Part shown: in pieces, positions 34,665 through 45,125 of the stretch
How positions within the stretch are numbered: the first letter of the stretch is position 1
How the letters are laid out: the number at the start of each line of letters is the position of its first letter
Source: Pseudomonas sp. dw_612
GTDB lineage: Bacteria; Pseudomonadota; Gammaproteobacteria; Pseudomonadales; Pseudomonadaceae
Assembly (NCBI RefSeq): GCF_018449725.1
Contig: NZ_JAAVVC010000016.1
Coordinates: forward strand, 96,101-160,100
Direction of reading: 5' to 3'
DNA: 64,000 nucleotides
The notes under the pieces: generated by a model
Seen by the model: the letters and a program-made list of their open reading frames with translations, nothing else
Databases searched by the model: none
What the model was told of the DNA's origin: nothing
Program-made: the position numbers and the translations under genes

Positions 34665-35150
34665 TCAATTTTGGGGGAGGCGTTCCAGACCGACAAACGG
34701 GCACGCTGCCAGCAGGTCGGTCAAGGCTCGGCCGTCCGCCAACCGCAGGTCCGCCGGCGCGAGTTCGGCCAATGGATACAGAACGAAGGCGCGTTCCTGC
34801 ATATGGTAGTGCGGGACTTTGAGGCGAGGCTCGTCGATCAGGCGATCACCGAACAGCACGATATCCAGATCCAGCGTGCGCGGCCCCCAACGTTCCAGGC
34901 GCTCGCGACCCTGGCCGTTCTCGATGGCTTGCAGCGCATCAAGCAGGTCCAGCGGCGCGAGCCGGCTGTCGAGGGCGGCGACGGCGTTGGTGTAGCGTGG
35001 TTGACCGGGCAGCAACGAGTCGCTTTGGTAAAACGCGGATACGCCAACCAGTTCGGTTTGTGGCAACCGGGACAGCGCCTCGACGGCGCTGCGCAACTGT
35101 TCGGCGGGGTCAGCCAGATTGCTGCCCATGCCGATGTAGACGCGTTCCAT
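34665..35150 (-). CDS. folK: 2-amino-4-hydroxy-6-hydroxymethyldihydropteridine pyrophosphokinase
   Basis: 161 residues. Transfers pyrophosphate from ATP to hydroxymethyl-dihydropterin in folate synthesis. Conserved GSNLADP, the FYQSDSLLPGQPRYTNAV block and the magnesium-binding GPRTLDLDIVLFG are present. It starts 3 bp after pcnB ends, so it is co-transcribed with pcnB. Confidence 0.97.
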   Translation of the reverse strand: MERVYIGMGSNLADPAEQLRSAVEALSRLPQTELVGVSAFYQSDSLLPGQPRYTNAVAALDSRLAPLDLLDALQAIENGQGRERLERWGPRTLDLDIVLFGDRLIDEPRLKVPHYHMQERAFVLYPLAELAPADLRLADGRALTDLLAACPFVGLERLPQN

Positions 35151-35153
35151 GGC

Positions 35154-36554
35154 TTATTCGCTCGTGGTGCTCGGTGCGCCGGCGGCGCGTTTGCGCTTGG
35201 CGCCACCGCTGCGACGACGTTTGCGCGGTGCGCCGGTGCCGTCATCCTTGCCGCTGAGGTCGCGGATCATGTCGCGACGTTCGCTGTCGTTGGCGTCCTG
35301 ATAATCCGTCCACCATTCGCCCAGGCCATCGGTCTGCTCGCCGGCGCTTTCGCGCAGCAGCAGGAAGTCGTAACCGGCGCGGAACCGCGGGTTGTCCAGC
35401 AATAGGTCGGCGCGCTTGCCGCTACGGCGTGGCAGGCGCTCCTGCATGTCCCAGATCTCGCGGATCGGCATGGTGAAGCGTTTCGGAATCGCAATGCGCT
35501 GGCATTGCTCGGCAATCAGCTCGTGAGCCGCTTCCTGCATCGCCGGAATCGGCGGCATGCCGCGCTCTTGCAGACGCAACACACGGGCCGGCAGGGCTGG
35601 CCACAGCAACGCTGCAAACAGGAACGCCGGGGTGACCGGTTTGTTCTGCTTGATCCGCAGGTCGGTGTTGATCAGCGCTTCACTGATCAGCGTGTGGGTG
35701 TACGTCGGGTTGTATTCCAAGGCCTCGGCACTCGCCGGGAACAGTGGATCGAACAACTGCAGGTCGACCAGCATCTCGAAGGTGTCCGCGGCGTGGCCGG
35801 AGAGGAACAGCTTGAGCACTTCTTCGAACAGACGAGCCGACGGAATCTCGCGCAGCATCGGCGCCAGGTCGCGGATCGGCGCGGCGCTGTGTTTTTCGAT
35901 ACCGAAATTCAGCTTGGCGGCGAAACGCACGGCCCGCAGCATCCGTACCGGGTCTTCCTGGTAGCGTTGCTTCGGGTCGCCGATCAGGCGGATCAGGTGA
36001 TTGCGGATGTCGTGTACGCCGTTGGCGTAGTCGAGAATGCGCTCGCTGACCGGATCGTAATACAGGGCGTTGATGGTGAAGTCGCGACGTTGCGCGTCTT
36101 CTTCCAGGGTGCCGTAGACGTTATCGCGCAGGATGCGCCCGCTCTCGTTACGGGAAGACTGGTTGCTGTCTTCCTCTTCATCGTTTTGCGGGTGGTTGGC
36201 GCGGAAGGTCGCGACTTCGATGATTTCGCGACCAAAGTGGATGTGCACCAGTTTGAAACGACGGCCGATGATCCGCGCATTGCGGAATTCGGCCCGTACC
36301 TGTTCTGGGGTGGCACTGGTGGCGACGTCGAAATCTTTCGGCGTGATGCCGAGCATCATGTCACGCACACAACCGCCGACCAGGTAAGCCTGGTAACCGG
36401 CGTTCTGCAGGCGTTCGACGATATTCACCGCGTAGCGGCTGAATTGCCCCTTCTGCAGCGAATGTTGGCCGCTGTTGAGCACTTCAGGTGTGCTGCGGAT
36501 GTGTTGCGTATGACGCTTGGGAGAACGGAATGACTGGAACAACTTCTTCAGCAT
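35154..36554 (-). CDS. pcnB: Poly(A) polymerase I
   Basis: 466 residues. Adds poly(A) tails to RNA 3' ends and so speeds decay. The nucleotidyltransferase head has YLVGGCVRDMMLG and KDFDVATSATP (catalytic Asp pair), followed by RRDFTINALYYDP. The C-terminal tail is Arg/Lys-rich (KRRRSGGAKRKRAAG). Start taken as ATG at MLKKLF; a GTG 3 codons upstream (36563) is possible and no clear ribosome site decides. By length and lysine-rich tail it is PcnB, not a CCA-adding enzyme. Confidence 0.94.
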   Translation of the reverse strand: MLKKLFQSFRSPKRHTQHIRSTPEVLNSGQHSLQKGQFSRYAVNIVERLQNAGYQAYLVGGCVRDMMLGITPKDFDVATSATPEQVRAEFRNARIIGRRFKLVHIHFGREIIEVATFRANHPQNDEEEDSNQSSRNESGRILRDNVYGTLEEDAQRRDFTINALYYDPVSERILDYANGVHDIRNHLIRLIGDPKQRYQEDPVRMLRAVRFAAKLNFGIEKHSAAPIRDLAPMLREIPSARLFEEVLKLFLSGHAADTFEMLVDLQLFDPLFPASAEALEYNPTYTHTLISEALINTDLRIKQNKPVTPAFLFAALLWPALPARVLRLQERGMPPIPAMQEAAHELIAEQCQRIAIPKRFTMPIREIWDMQERLPRRSGKRADLLLDNPRFRAGYDFLLLRESAGEQTDGLGEWWTDYQDANDSERRDMIRDLSGKDDGTGAPRKRRRSGGAKRKRAAGAPSTTSE

Positions 36555-36698
36555 GGGATGCACTGTTTGAAGGAATGTTCGGCCATAACGAAGAATGACC
36601 GCATGATGGGCCGGGATTCTAGCATTTAGTCGGGGGATGGTGTAGGAAGCTGCGAAACGGCTTGAAGGGTATGTCTGGTCGGCGCGGGATGTGACCGA

Positions 36699-36847
36699 TG
36701 TCGCAGCTGACGAGCAGCGCGCGGCCGCGTTCGGCGGCGAAGCCGTCGTAAAACCAGAGATTGCGGTGTGTCAGGATAAATGCGGTCAGCCAGTTTGCGG
36801 GTGCTTCGCGCCCGAACGCTGCCTCGCGGTGCTCGTCAGCTGCTACA
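36699..36847. repeat. Long inverted-repeat element between crcZ and pcnB
   Basis: Two ~45-bp arms (36699-36744 and 36802-36847). Each holds the perfect 14-mer GCAGCTGACGAGCA (36703-36716; complement 36830-36843) and a second near-perfect block GCGTTCGG-SS-GCGAAGC. The middle is about 57 bp. It is a third repeat class in this window, and the minus-strand open frame across it is an artefact of the repeat. Confidence 0.85.
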
Positions 36848-36871
36848 CGCCGTAAGTGGCTCAAACGCCAG

Positions 36872-37241
36872 AAACTACAAGGGGAGCCGAAGCTCCCCAA
36901 GAAGTAGTTGCATGCTCTATTTTTATTATTGGTTTCGGGCTTTTTGTTTTTGTTAAGTGCCCTCGTCATGAAGATTTTCCTTCATGACCCTCCCAATCGG
37001 GAGCCAAGAGCAAACGGATTGCTTTGGTCGCTGTGTTGCAGTGATCTTGCGATCCAACCAGTTCAGGCTCTGTCTTAGGACAGTTTTTGTTGTTCTCGGC
37101 CTGGTCGTGGGGCACGCCCCAAATACAACGCCTCTCCAAAAGAATCAGTTAGCTGCGCCTCTCGCCGTCTTGTTTTTATTGTGCGTGAGTCGATTCGTCT
37201 TATTTTTATTGTCTTGTGCATTGCTTGTTATTGTTTTTGTA
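36872..37241 (-). ncRNA. crcZ: CrcZ small RNA
   Basis: About 370 nt between cbrB and pcnB, the conserved CrcZ locus. The transcript carries about six A-rich CA motifs of the AANAANAA kind, for example AACAATAACAA, GACAATAAAAATAAG, ACAATAAAAACAAG, GAACAACAAAAAC, TTAACAAAAACAAAAAG and CAATAATAAAAATAG. It begins about 12 bp after a sigma-54 promoter and ends at the hairpin GGGGAGC-TTCG-GCTCCCC. Known role: binds Hfq/Crc and lifts carbon catabolite repression when CbrB is active. Exact ends are estimated. Confidence 0.9.
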
Positions 37242-37251
37242 CTAAGCATAT

Positions 37252-37267
37252 AGCAGGGTGCGTGCCA
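37252..37267 (-). promoter_or_regulatory. Sigma-54 promoter of crcZ
   Basis: On the minus strand TGGCACG-N4-CTGCT, with GG and GC 10 bp apart as required. CbrB (next gene upstream) is the expected activator. Confidence 0.88.
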
Positions 37268-37326
37268 ACTTTTACGAGGCCCAGCAAAACAAGGGGTTAG
37301 GTGGTGGGTAGGGGATTTCCGAGGCG

Positions 37327-37364
37327 AAAAAAAGCCGGGGCTTCGTTACCGTAAGCCCCGGCTT
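37327..37364 (-). terminator. Terminator of cbrB
   Basis: Perfect 12-bp arms AAGCCGGGGCTT/AAGCCCCGGCTT with a 9-nt loop and a seven-T run on the minus strand. It separates cbrB from the crcZ promoter. Confidence 0.92.
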
Positions 37365-37438
37365 CTGTTACGTGAAAAGTCTGAGGTAACAGTTTTTCCA
37401 CAATGTCACGCGTTACCCGCACACCCTACAGGTGATGT

Positions 37439-38875
<1,437 letters not shown>

Positions 38876-38897
38876 TGATTCGATACTCTCGACGGTC

Positions 38898-41846
38898 TCA
38901 GTTCACAGCGGACGTCGCTTCGACATGACGCGGTAATGTCACCCGGATACGGGTACCGCGTTGGCTTTGAACATCAGCCGGGCTGTCGATGGTGATTTGT
39001 CCATAATGCTCTTCAACGATGGAATAGACCAGTGCAAGGCCCAGACCGGTGCCTTCGCCAGGATCCTTGGTGGTGAAGAAAGGTTCGAACAATCTATCCA
39101 TGATGTTCTTCGGAATTCCGCTGCCTTCGTCTTCCACGATCAGGTCGACCGTGTGTTCGCCGGCTTCGCTTTTGACCCGCACCGCACTGTGCGGCGGCGA
39201 GGCGTCGCGGGCGTTGGAGAGCAGGTTGATCAACACCTGGGCGAGCCGTTGGGGATCGCCTTCGACCCAGTGATCGGGGTCGCACAGGTTGTAGAACTGT
39301 ACTTCGAAATTGCGCCGGTTCAGGGCCAGCAGGCCGATGGCATCCTGGGCCACTTCGGCCAGACAGACGGGCTCGTCGCTGTGCTGATGGCTACCGGCAT
39401 GGGCGAAACTCATCAATGACTGCACGATGCGCGACACGCGTTTGGTCTGCTCCAGAATCTGCCCGCTGATTTCCGTCAGCTCGGCGTCTTCCTCGCGTTC
39501 CTCGCGCAGGTTCTGCGCCAGGCAGGCGATGCCGGTGATCGGGTTGCCGATTTCGTGGGCCACGCCCGCCGCCAATCGACCAATGCTCGCCAGCCGCTCG
39601 GAGTGCACCAGTTTGTCTTCGAGCATCTGGGTTTCGGTCAAGTCTTCCACCAGCAACACCAGGCCACTGTTGCCCGGCGCCAGCGGTTCATCGATCGCCG
39701 CTTTGTGCAGGTTCAGCCAGCGCGTCTGGCCGTCGAGGGCCAAATGCTGTTTGTGCAAGTGTTCGTCCGGCAGATTGATGAAGCCTTGGAGTAATTCTTT
39801 CCACGGATCGCCAATGGTGCTCAGACGCGAACCGACCACGCGCTGCGCAGCAATCCCGGTCAGTTCTTCCATGGCTTTGTTCCACATCAGGATCTCCTGA
39901 TCCTTGGCCAGGGAGCAGACGCCCATCGGCAGTTCCTGCAAGGTCTGGCGGTGGTAGCGGCGCAGGGCATCGAGCTCGGCGGCCAGGCCGGTGAGGCGCG
40001 AGTGGTAATCCTCGAGGCGGCTTTCGATGAAGTGGATGTCTTCGGTCACATAGTTTTCGCCGCCGGCCTTATAAGGCAGGAAGGTTTCGACCATGTCCTG
40101 GGCGACGCTCGGGCCCATCAGGCCGGAGAGGTTGGCTTCGATGCGGTCGCGCAAACGGCGCAACGCATACGGCCGGCGCTCATCGAACGGCAGATAAAGA
40201 TCGCGCAGGGCCTGTTCCACTTCTTTCTGTGCAGCCTTGGCGCCCAAAGGTTTGGCCAGTTGCGTGGCGAATTCCTGGGGCGAGGCGGCGTGCAATTCCC
40301 GGCGTTGCGGGCGACGCACGTTGTCCACGGCACAGGCTTCGGCGGCGCTGGCCTCTTCCGGGCTGGCGTTGGTGAACAGCGAAATCAGGGTGAACATCAG
40401 CACGTTGGCGGCCAGCGAGGCAATCGCCGCCATGTGCCAACTGGTGTCGTCGAGCACGTAGATCATGTTCAGCAGCGGAATGTAGAAACCCTGCAGATTG
40501 CCCACCAGCGGCATCAACATGGTCACCATCCACACCAGAATCCCCGCCAGCAAACCGGCGATGAAGCCGCGACGGTTGGCGGTCGGCCAATACAGGACCG
40601 ACAGCACGCCCGGCAAGAATTGCAGGGTGGCGACGAAGGCGACGATGCCGAGGTTGGCCAGGTCTTGCTCGGCGCCCAGCAGCAGATAAAAGCCGTAACC
40701 GGCCATGATGATCGCGACGATCAGCGCCCGGCGGGTCCACTTCAGCCAGCGGTAGATGTTGCCTTCGGCCGGAGGCTGATACAGCGGCAGCACCAGGTGG
40801 TTGAGTGCCATCCCGGACAGCGCCAGGGTAGTGACGATGATCAAACCACTGGCCGCCGACAAACCACCGACGTAGGCCAAAAGCGCCAGGGCCTTGCTGT
40901 TGGCGGCGATGCCGATGCCGAGGGTGAAATATTCCGGATTGGTTGTGGCGCCGAGTTTCAGCCCGGCCCAGAGAATTAGCGGCACCGCCAGGCTCATCAG
41001 CAGCAGGAACAGCGGCAAGCCCCAGCTCGCGCTGACCAGCGAACGCGGGTTGAGGTTTTCGGTAAACGTCATGTGGTACATGTGCGGCATCACGATCGCC
41101 GAGGCGAAGAATACCAGCAGCAGCGTACGCCACGGGCCTTCCTGCAATGGCGTGTGCAGGGCGGCGAGGGCGGTCTGGTTTTGCAGCAGCCACAGCTCAA
41201 GCTGTTGCGGGCCGTCGAACACACCGTACAGCGCGTACAAACCAACGCCGCCGATGGCGATCAGCTTGATCACCGATTCAAAGGCAATCGCGAACACCAG
41301 GCCTTCGTGTTTCTCCCGCGTCGCAATGTGCCGCGAGCCGAAGAAAATCGTGAACAGGGTAATCAGTGCGCAGAAGCTCAGGGCCACGCGGTGCTGCACC
41401 GGTTCGCGAGTCAGGATGCCGATAGAGTCGGCCACGGCCTGAATCTGCAACGCCAGCAGCGGCAGAACGCCGATCAGCATGAAAATCGTGGTCAGCGCGC
41501 CGGCCCAGGTGCTGCGGAAGCGGAAAGCGAACAGATCCGCCAGCGACGACAATTGATAGGTGCGGGTGATTTTCAGGATCGGGTACAGCAACACCGGCGC
41601 CAGCAGGAATGCCCCAGAGACACCTAAATAGCTGGACAGAAAACCGTAGCCGTACTGATAGGCCAGGCCGACCGTGCCATAAAACGCCCAGGCACTGGCG
41701 TAAACCCCCAGCGACAAGGTGTAGGTCAGCGGGTGGCGAATGATCGCCCGGGGGATCATGCCCCGTTCGCTGATCCAGGCGACGCCGAACAACGCAGCCA
41801 GGTAGGCGGCGCTGATCAGCAGCATCTGGGTGAGGCTAAAGCTCAT
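38898..41846 (-). CDS. cbrA: Hybrid transporter-sensor kinase CbrA
   Basis: 982 residues. The first half is an SLC5/sodium-solute symporter fold of about 13 membrane helices (for example PLTYTLSLGVYASAWAFYGTVG in parts, residues about 39-60), known to take up histidine in P. putida. Then a linker, a PAS domain (about 620-730), H-box GVAHEIGNPITGIA and ATPase domain with DEGSGIP and GEGTGLGLALVYSI. Start at MSFSLTQ rather than two codons earlier; either way it overlaps the cbrX stop by 11-17 bp, indicating translational coupling. Confidence 0.95.
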   Translation of the reverse strand: MSFSLTQMLLISAAYLAALFGVAWISERGMIPRAIIRHPLTYTLSLGVYASAWAFYGTVGLAYQYGYGFLSSYLGVSGAFLLAPVLLYPILKITRTYQLSSLADLFAFRFRSTWAGALTTIFMLIGVLPLLALQIQAVADSIGILTREPVQHRVALSFCALITLFTIFFGSRHIATREKHEGLVFAIAFESVIKLIAIGGVGLYALYGVFDGPQQLELWLLQNQTALAALHTPLQEGPWRTLLLVFFASAIVMPHMYHMTFTENLNPRSLVSASWGLPLFLLLMSLAVPLILWAGLKLGATTNPEYFTLGIGIAANSKALALLAYVGGLSAASGLIIVTTLALSGMALNHLVLPLYQPPAEGNIYRWLKWTRRALIVAIIMAGYGFYLLLGAEQDLANLGIVAFVATLQFLPGVLSVLYWPTANRRGFIAGLLAGILVWMVTMLMPLVGNLQGFYIPLLNMIYVLDDTSWHMAAIASLAANVLMFTLISLFTNASPEEASAAEACAVDNVRRPQRRELHAASPQEFATQLAKPLGAKAAQKEVEQALRDLYLPFDERRPYALRRLRDRIEANLSGLMGPSVAQDMVETFLPYKAGGENYVTEDIHFIESRLEDYHSRLTGLAAELDALRRYHRQTLQELPMGVCSLAKDQEILMWNKAMEELTGIAAQRVVGSRLSTIGDPWKELLQGFINLPDEHLHKQHLALDGQTRWLNLHKAAIDEPLAPGNSGLVLLVEDLTETQMLEDKLVHSERLASIGRLAAGVAHEIGNPITGIACLAQNLREEREEDAELTEISGQILEQTKRVSRIVQSLMSFAHAGSHQHSDEPVCLAEVAQDAIGLLALNRRNFEVQFYNLCDPDHWVEGDPQRLAQVLINLLSNARDASPPHSAVRVKSEAGEHTVDLIVEDEGSGIPKNIMDRLFEPFFTTKDPGEGTGLGLALVYSIVEEHYGQITIDSPADVQSQRGTRIRVTLPRHVEATSAVN

Positions 41847-42012
41847 CGGCATCTTTTTGGCTCTGCAGGATGAAGGTCACGACGATCAGAATCAGCCAGA
41901 GCAGATAAGGGCGATACCAGGCGCCAGTGGCGTCGATCCACCAATCCATGATGGCCGGGGAGAACAGGTAAATCCCCACTACCAAAAGCAGGACCAAGCG
42001 ATAGATGTACAT
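41836..42012 (-). CDS. cbrX: Small membrane protein CbrX
   Basis: 58 residues: MYIYRLVLLLVVGIYLFSPAIMDWW is a membrane helix (1-25), followed by a second hydrophobic helix (about 34-50) and the tail QKDADEL. It is the small gene that precedes cbrA in pseudomonads, and its end overlaps the cbrA start, which makes cbrA translation depend on it. An AGGCCGGG stretch precedes ATG. Function beyond coupling is unknown. Confidence 0.85.
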   Translation of the reverse strand: MYIYRLVLLLVVGIYLFSPAIMDWWIDATGAWYRPYLLWLILIVVTFILQSQKDADEL

Positions 42013-42089
42013 CCCGGCCTCTCTTTTTTAGGCGCGTGCCCGAAAACGTGCGGCGATGGTAACGGATGGCGGCGCTACTGCAAGTGCCA

Positions 42090-42977
42090 TCACTGCAGTT
42101 GCGCTTCGGGCAGGGTCAGTGTGCGCGGGATCTGTGCCGCATCCCAGTGGACGATGCCCCAATTCAGCACATCCCGTGGCGTGGCGTACGCCAGTTCGCC
42201 GCCCGGATGCTGCCCCAGCGCCCGCAATGCCCGCAGCAACAGCGGCGTGGCCTGATCAGTGGCTAGCGGTGGCGAACGGTAGGATTTGCCGAGTTTGTTA
42301 CCGTCCGGCTGGGTGATCAGCGGCACGTGCAGGTAACGCGGTTGCGGCACGCCGAGCAGTTCTTGCAGGTAGAGCTGGCGCGGCGTGGAGTCGAGCAAGT
42401 CGGCGCCGCGCACGATGTCGGTGATGCCTTGCCAGGCGTCATCCAGCACCACGGCCAGTTGATAGGCGTAGAGCCCGTCGCGGCGGCGAATCACAAAATC
42501 CCCGACTTCCCGGCCCAGATGCTGACGGAACTCGCCTTGCACCCGGTCGATGAAGTGATATTCAAGCTCCGGCACGCGCAAGCGGATCGCCGCGTCTTCG
42601 GTGCCATGCCCGGCGTTGCGGCACAGGCCCGGATAAATGCCGTGATACGGCTCCAGTTGTTTGCGCGAACAGGTGCAGGCGTAGGCCAGGCCATGATTGA
42701 ACAGGCGATTGAGCACTTCGGCGTAGGCATCGTGTCGGTCGCTTTGGCGGACCAGTTCGCCGTCCCACTCGAAACCGTAGCTTTCCAGCGCTTTGAGAAT
42801 TGCGGCTTGGGCGCCGGGCTCTTCCCGTGGCGGGTCGAGGTCTTCCATGCGCATCAGCCAGCGACCGCCCACCGAGCGCGCGTCGAGGTACGAGGCCAGG
42901 GCGGCGACCAGCGAACCGAAGTGCAAGTGGCCGCTGGGCGTGGGGGCGAAGCGGCCGATGTAGGGGGAAGCATTCAT
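42090..42977 (-). CDS. gluQ: Glutamyl-Q tRNA(Asp) synthetase
   Basis: 295 residues, shorter than a GluRS because it lacks the anticodon domain. Attaches glutamate to queuosine in tRNA-Asp. HIGH-like FAPTPSGHLHFGS (about 10-22), zinc site CTCSRKQL and CRN-containing loop YPGLCRN, and KMSKS-like GNKLGKS are visible. In pseudomonads it follows dksA, as it does here, but here the two are separated by a REP pair and a terminator. Confidence 0.95.
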   Translation of the reverse strand: MNASPYIGRFAPTPSGHLHFGSLVAALASYLDARSVGGRWLMRMEDLDPPREEPGAQAAILKALESYGFEWDGELVRQSDRHDAYAEVLNRLFNHGLAYACTCSRKQLEPYHGIYPGLCRNAGHGTEDAAIRLRVPELEYHFIDRVQGEFRQHLGREVGDFVIRRRDGLYAYQLAVVLDDAWQGITDIVRGADLLDSTPRQLYLQELLGVPQPRYLHVPLITQPDGNKLGKSYRSPPLATDQATPLLLRALRALGQHPGGELAYATPRDVLNWGIVHWDAAQIPRTLTLPEAQLQ

Positions 42978-43016
42978 GAGGGCGATGGTACGTCGTCTAA
43001 TCGTGCGCGATCCACC

Positions 43017-43106
43017 TGTGGGAGCGGGCTTGCTCGCGAATGCGGTGGGTCAGGCAACATTTAAGCTGAATGACACACCGCATTCGCGAGCAAGCCCGCT
43101 CCTACA
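43017..43106. repeat. REP pair, extended hairpin form
   Basis: Arms at 43017-43044 and 43079-43106, inner CGGTGGGTCA/TGACACACCG. It lies between dksA and gluQ. Confidence 0.92.
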
Positions 43107-43135
43107 GGGTTTGTGGCGTGGCAAATTACGGAAAC

Positions 43136-43165
43136 AAAAACGGAGCGTTCGCACGCTCCGTTTTC
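43136..43165 (-). terminator. Terminator of dksA
   Basis: ACGGAGCGT/ACGCTCCGT arms, 4-nt loop, then a T run on the minus strand. Confidence 0.93.
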
Positions 43166-43179
43166 TAATCAAGTCGAGA

Positions 43180-43620
43180 TTACTTGCCGACTTGTTTTTC
43201 CTTGATTTCCGCCAGGGTCTTGCAGTCAACGCACATGTCGGCGGTAGGGCGGGCTTCCAGTCGCTTGACGCCGATCTCGACACCACACGACTCGCACCAG
43301 CCATATTCTTCGTCTTCGATCAATTGCAGCGTTTTGTCGATCTTCTTGATCAACTTGCGCTCACGGTCGCGGGCGCGCAATTCAAGGCTGAATTCTTCTT
43401 CCTGGCTGGCACGATCTGCCGGGTCAGGGAAGTTGGCCGCTTCGTCTTTCATGTGATCAACCGTGCGGTCGACTTCCTGCATCAAGTCCTGTTTCCACTT
43501 ATTCAGGATCTTGGTGAAGTGAGCGCGCATGGGCTTGCCCATGTATTCCTCGCCCTTAACTTCTTTGTAGGGTTCGAAGCCGCTGATCGACTGATTTTGC
43601 TGCTTTGCTTGGGTGGGCAT
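43180..43620 (-). CDS. dksA: RNA polymerase-binding transcription factor DksA
   Basis: 146 residues. Enters the secondary channel of RNA polymerase and, with ppGpp, adjusts rRNA and amino-acid gene transcription. Coiled-coil (about 35-108) with tip D66-x2-D69-x-A71 that contacts the trigger loop, and the zinc finger C109-x2-C112...C130-x2-C133. Full four-cysteine form, not the cysteine-poor paralogue. Single-gene unit with its own terminator. Confidence 0.97.
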   Translation of the reverse strand: MPTQAKQQNQSISGFEPYKEVKGEEYMGKPMRAHFTKILNKWKQDLMQEVDRTVDHMKDEAANFPDPADRASQEEEFSLELRARDRERKLIKKIDKTLQLIEDEEYGWCESCGVEIGVKRLEARPTADMCVDCKTLAEIKEKQVGK

Positions 43621-43952
43621 GAAATGGACCGCCTCTACTCTTGTAATCCATTGCGCAGGATTGCTCCATCACCGACACCTGCCGGCCCTGCGGCTGCAAG
43701 CGGGCGAACTTACCAGATCAAAACGGACCGCGCTACTCCCGGATGTCGAGGTAATGGCCCATGGTGCTTGCAAATGATTGCAAAACCTTGACTGGTGGTG
43801 TTGGAGACCTGATCAAATATTGATTTTAGTCAAACCTGAGACACTCGCTCGAGTCGTTTACAGCTCCGGTTATAGGGCTCTGACCGCTTTAGGTTCTCCC
43901 TCGTTCCTGCGGATAGGTAGAATCGATTCTTTTCCCTGTTGAAGGAAGGCTA
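43621..43952. other. Divergent promoter region dksA / aminotransferase
   Basis: 332 bp with no credible reading frame. It must hold the promoters of dksA (left) and the aminotransferase gene (right), but no element is clear enough to name. A short palindrome ACTCGCTCGAGT lies near 43850. Confidence 0.5.
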
Positions 43953-45125
43953 ATGGCTCAGCCCTACAGTGCGCGCAGTCGTGCGATCGAACCGTTCCAT
44001 GTCATGGCGCTGCTGGCGCGGGCCAATGAACTGCAAGCCGCCGGCCACGACGTGATCCACCTGGAAATCGGCGAGCCGGACTTCACCACTGCCGAGCCGA
44101 TCATTCAGGCCGGCCAGGCCGCGTTGACCGCAGGCAAGACCCGCTACACCGCCGCCCGGGGCATTCCCGAACTGCGCGAGGCGATTTCGGGCTTTTATCA
44201 GCAGCGCTACGGGCTGAACATCGATCCACAGCGAATCCTGGTGACGCCGGGCGGTTCCGGTGCGTTGCTGCTGGCCAGCGCCTTGCTGGTCGATCCGGGT
44301 AAACACTGGCTGTTGGCGGACCCGGGCTACCCATGCAACCGGCATTTCCTGCGTTTGGTGGAAGGCGCGGCGCAACTGGTGCCAGTCGGGCCGGACGTGC
44401 GTTATCAACTGACCCCGGACCTGGTGGCGCGGCATTGGGACCACGACAGCGTCGGCGCCCTGGTGGCCTCGCCGGCCAACCCGACCGGCACCATTCTGAC
44501 TCGCGATGAATTGGCCGGTCTGTCTGCCGCTATCAAGCAGCGTCACGGTCATCTGGTGGTGGACGAGATCTACCACGGCCTGACCTACGGCGCCGACGCG
44601 GCCAGCGTGCTGGAAGTCGATGACAGTGCTTTCGTCCTGAATAGTTTTTCCAAGTATTTCGGCATGACCGGTTGGCGCCTCGGTTGGCTGGTGGCGCCGG
44701 AAGCAGCTGTCGGCGAACTGGAAAAACTCGCCCAGAACCTCTACATCAGCGCCCCGAGCATGGCTCAGCACGCCGCGTTGGCCTGTTTCGAGCCTGCCAC
44801 CATCGCGATTCTGGAAGAGCGCCGCGCCGAATTCGGTCGTCGTCGCGATTTCCTGCTGCCGGCCCTGCGCGAGCTCGGTTTTGGAATCGCCGTGGAGCCA
44901 GAAGGCGCCTTCTATTTGTACGCAGATATCAGCCAGTTCGGCGGCGATGCCTTCGCGTTCTGCCGACATTTCCTTGAAACCGAGCACGTCGCAATCACGC
45001 CGGGCCTGGACTTCGGGCGTTATCAGGCCGGGCATCATGTGCGGTTTGCCTACACCCAAAGCCTGCCGCGCTTGCAGGAAGCGGTGGAACGCATCGCTCG
45101 CGGCTTGAAGAGCTGGCAAGGCTGA
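43953..45125 (+). CDS. Class I/II PLP-dependent aminotransferase
   Basis: 390 residues, fold type I. N-terminal EIGEPDF and SPANPTGT are family blocks; the PLP lysine lies in NSFSKYFGMTGWRLGW (about 232-246). The C-terminal GLDFG...VRFAYTQS holds the carboxylate-binding Arg. It resembles the valine/alanine-type or aromatic aminotransferases of PA4722-like genes; substrate not determinable. Its TGA stop shares a base with the sfsA ATG, so the two are co-translated. Confidence 0.88.
   Translation: MAQPYSARSRAIEPFHVMALLARANELQAAGHDVIHLEIGEPDFTTAEPIIQAGQAALTAGKTRYTAARGIPELREAISGFYQQRYGLNIDPQRILVTPGGSGALLLASALLVDPGKHWLLADPGYPCNRHFLRLVEGAAQLVPVGPDVRYQLTPDLVARHWDHDSVGALVASPANPTGTILTRDELAGLSAAIKQRHGHLVVDEIYHGLTYGADAASVLEVDDSAFVLNSFSKYFGMTGWRLGWLVAPEAAVGELEKLAQNLYISAPSMAQHAALACFEPATIAILEERRAEFGRRRDFLLPALRELGFGIAVEPEGAFYLYADISQFGGDAFAFCRHFLETEHVAITPGLDFGRYQAGHHVRFAYTQSLPRLQEAVERIARGLKSWQG

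Noticed and set aside
36619..36969. 116-codon minus-strand frame between pcnB and cbrB
   Set aside because: It lies inside the inverted-repeat element and the crcZ RNA; the apparent protein sequence comes from the repeat arms.
36984..37253. 89-codon plus-strand frame opposite crcZ
   Set aside because: It covers the CrcZ RNA on the other strand and has no ribosome site.
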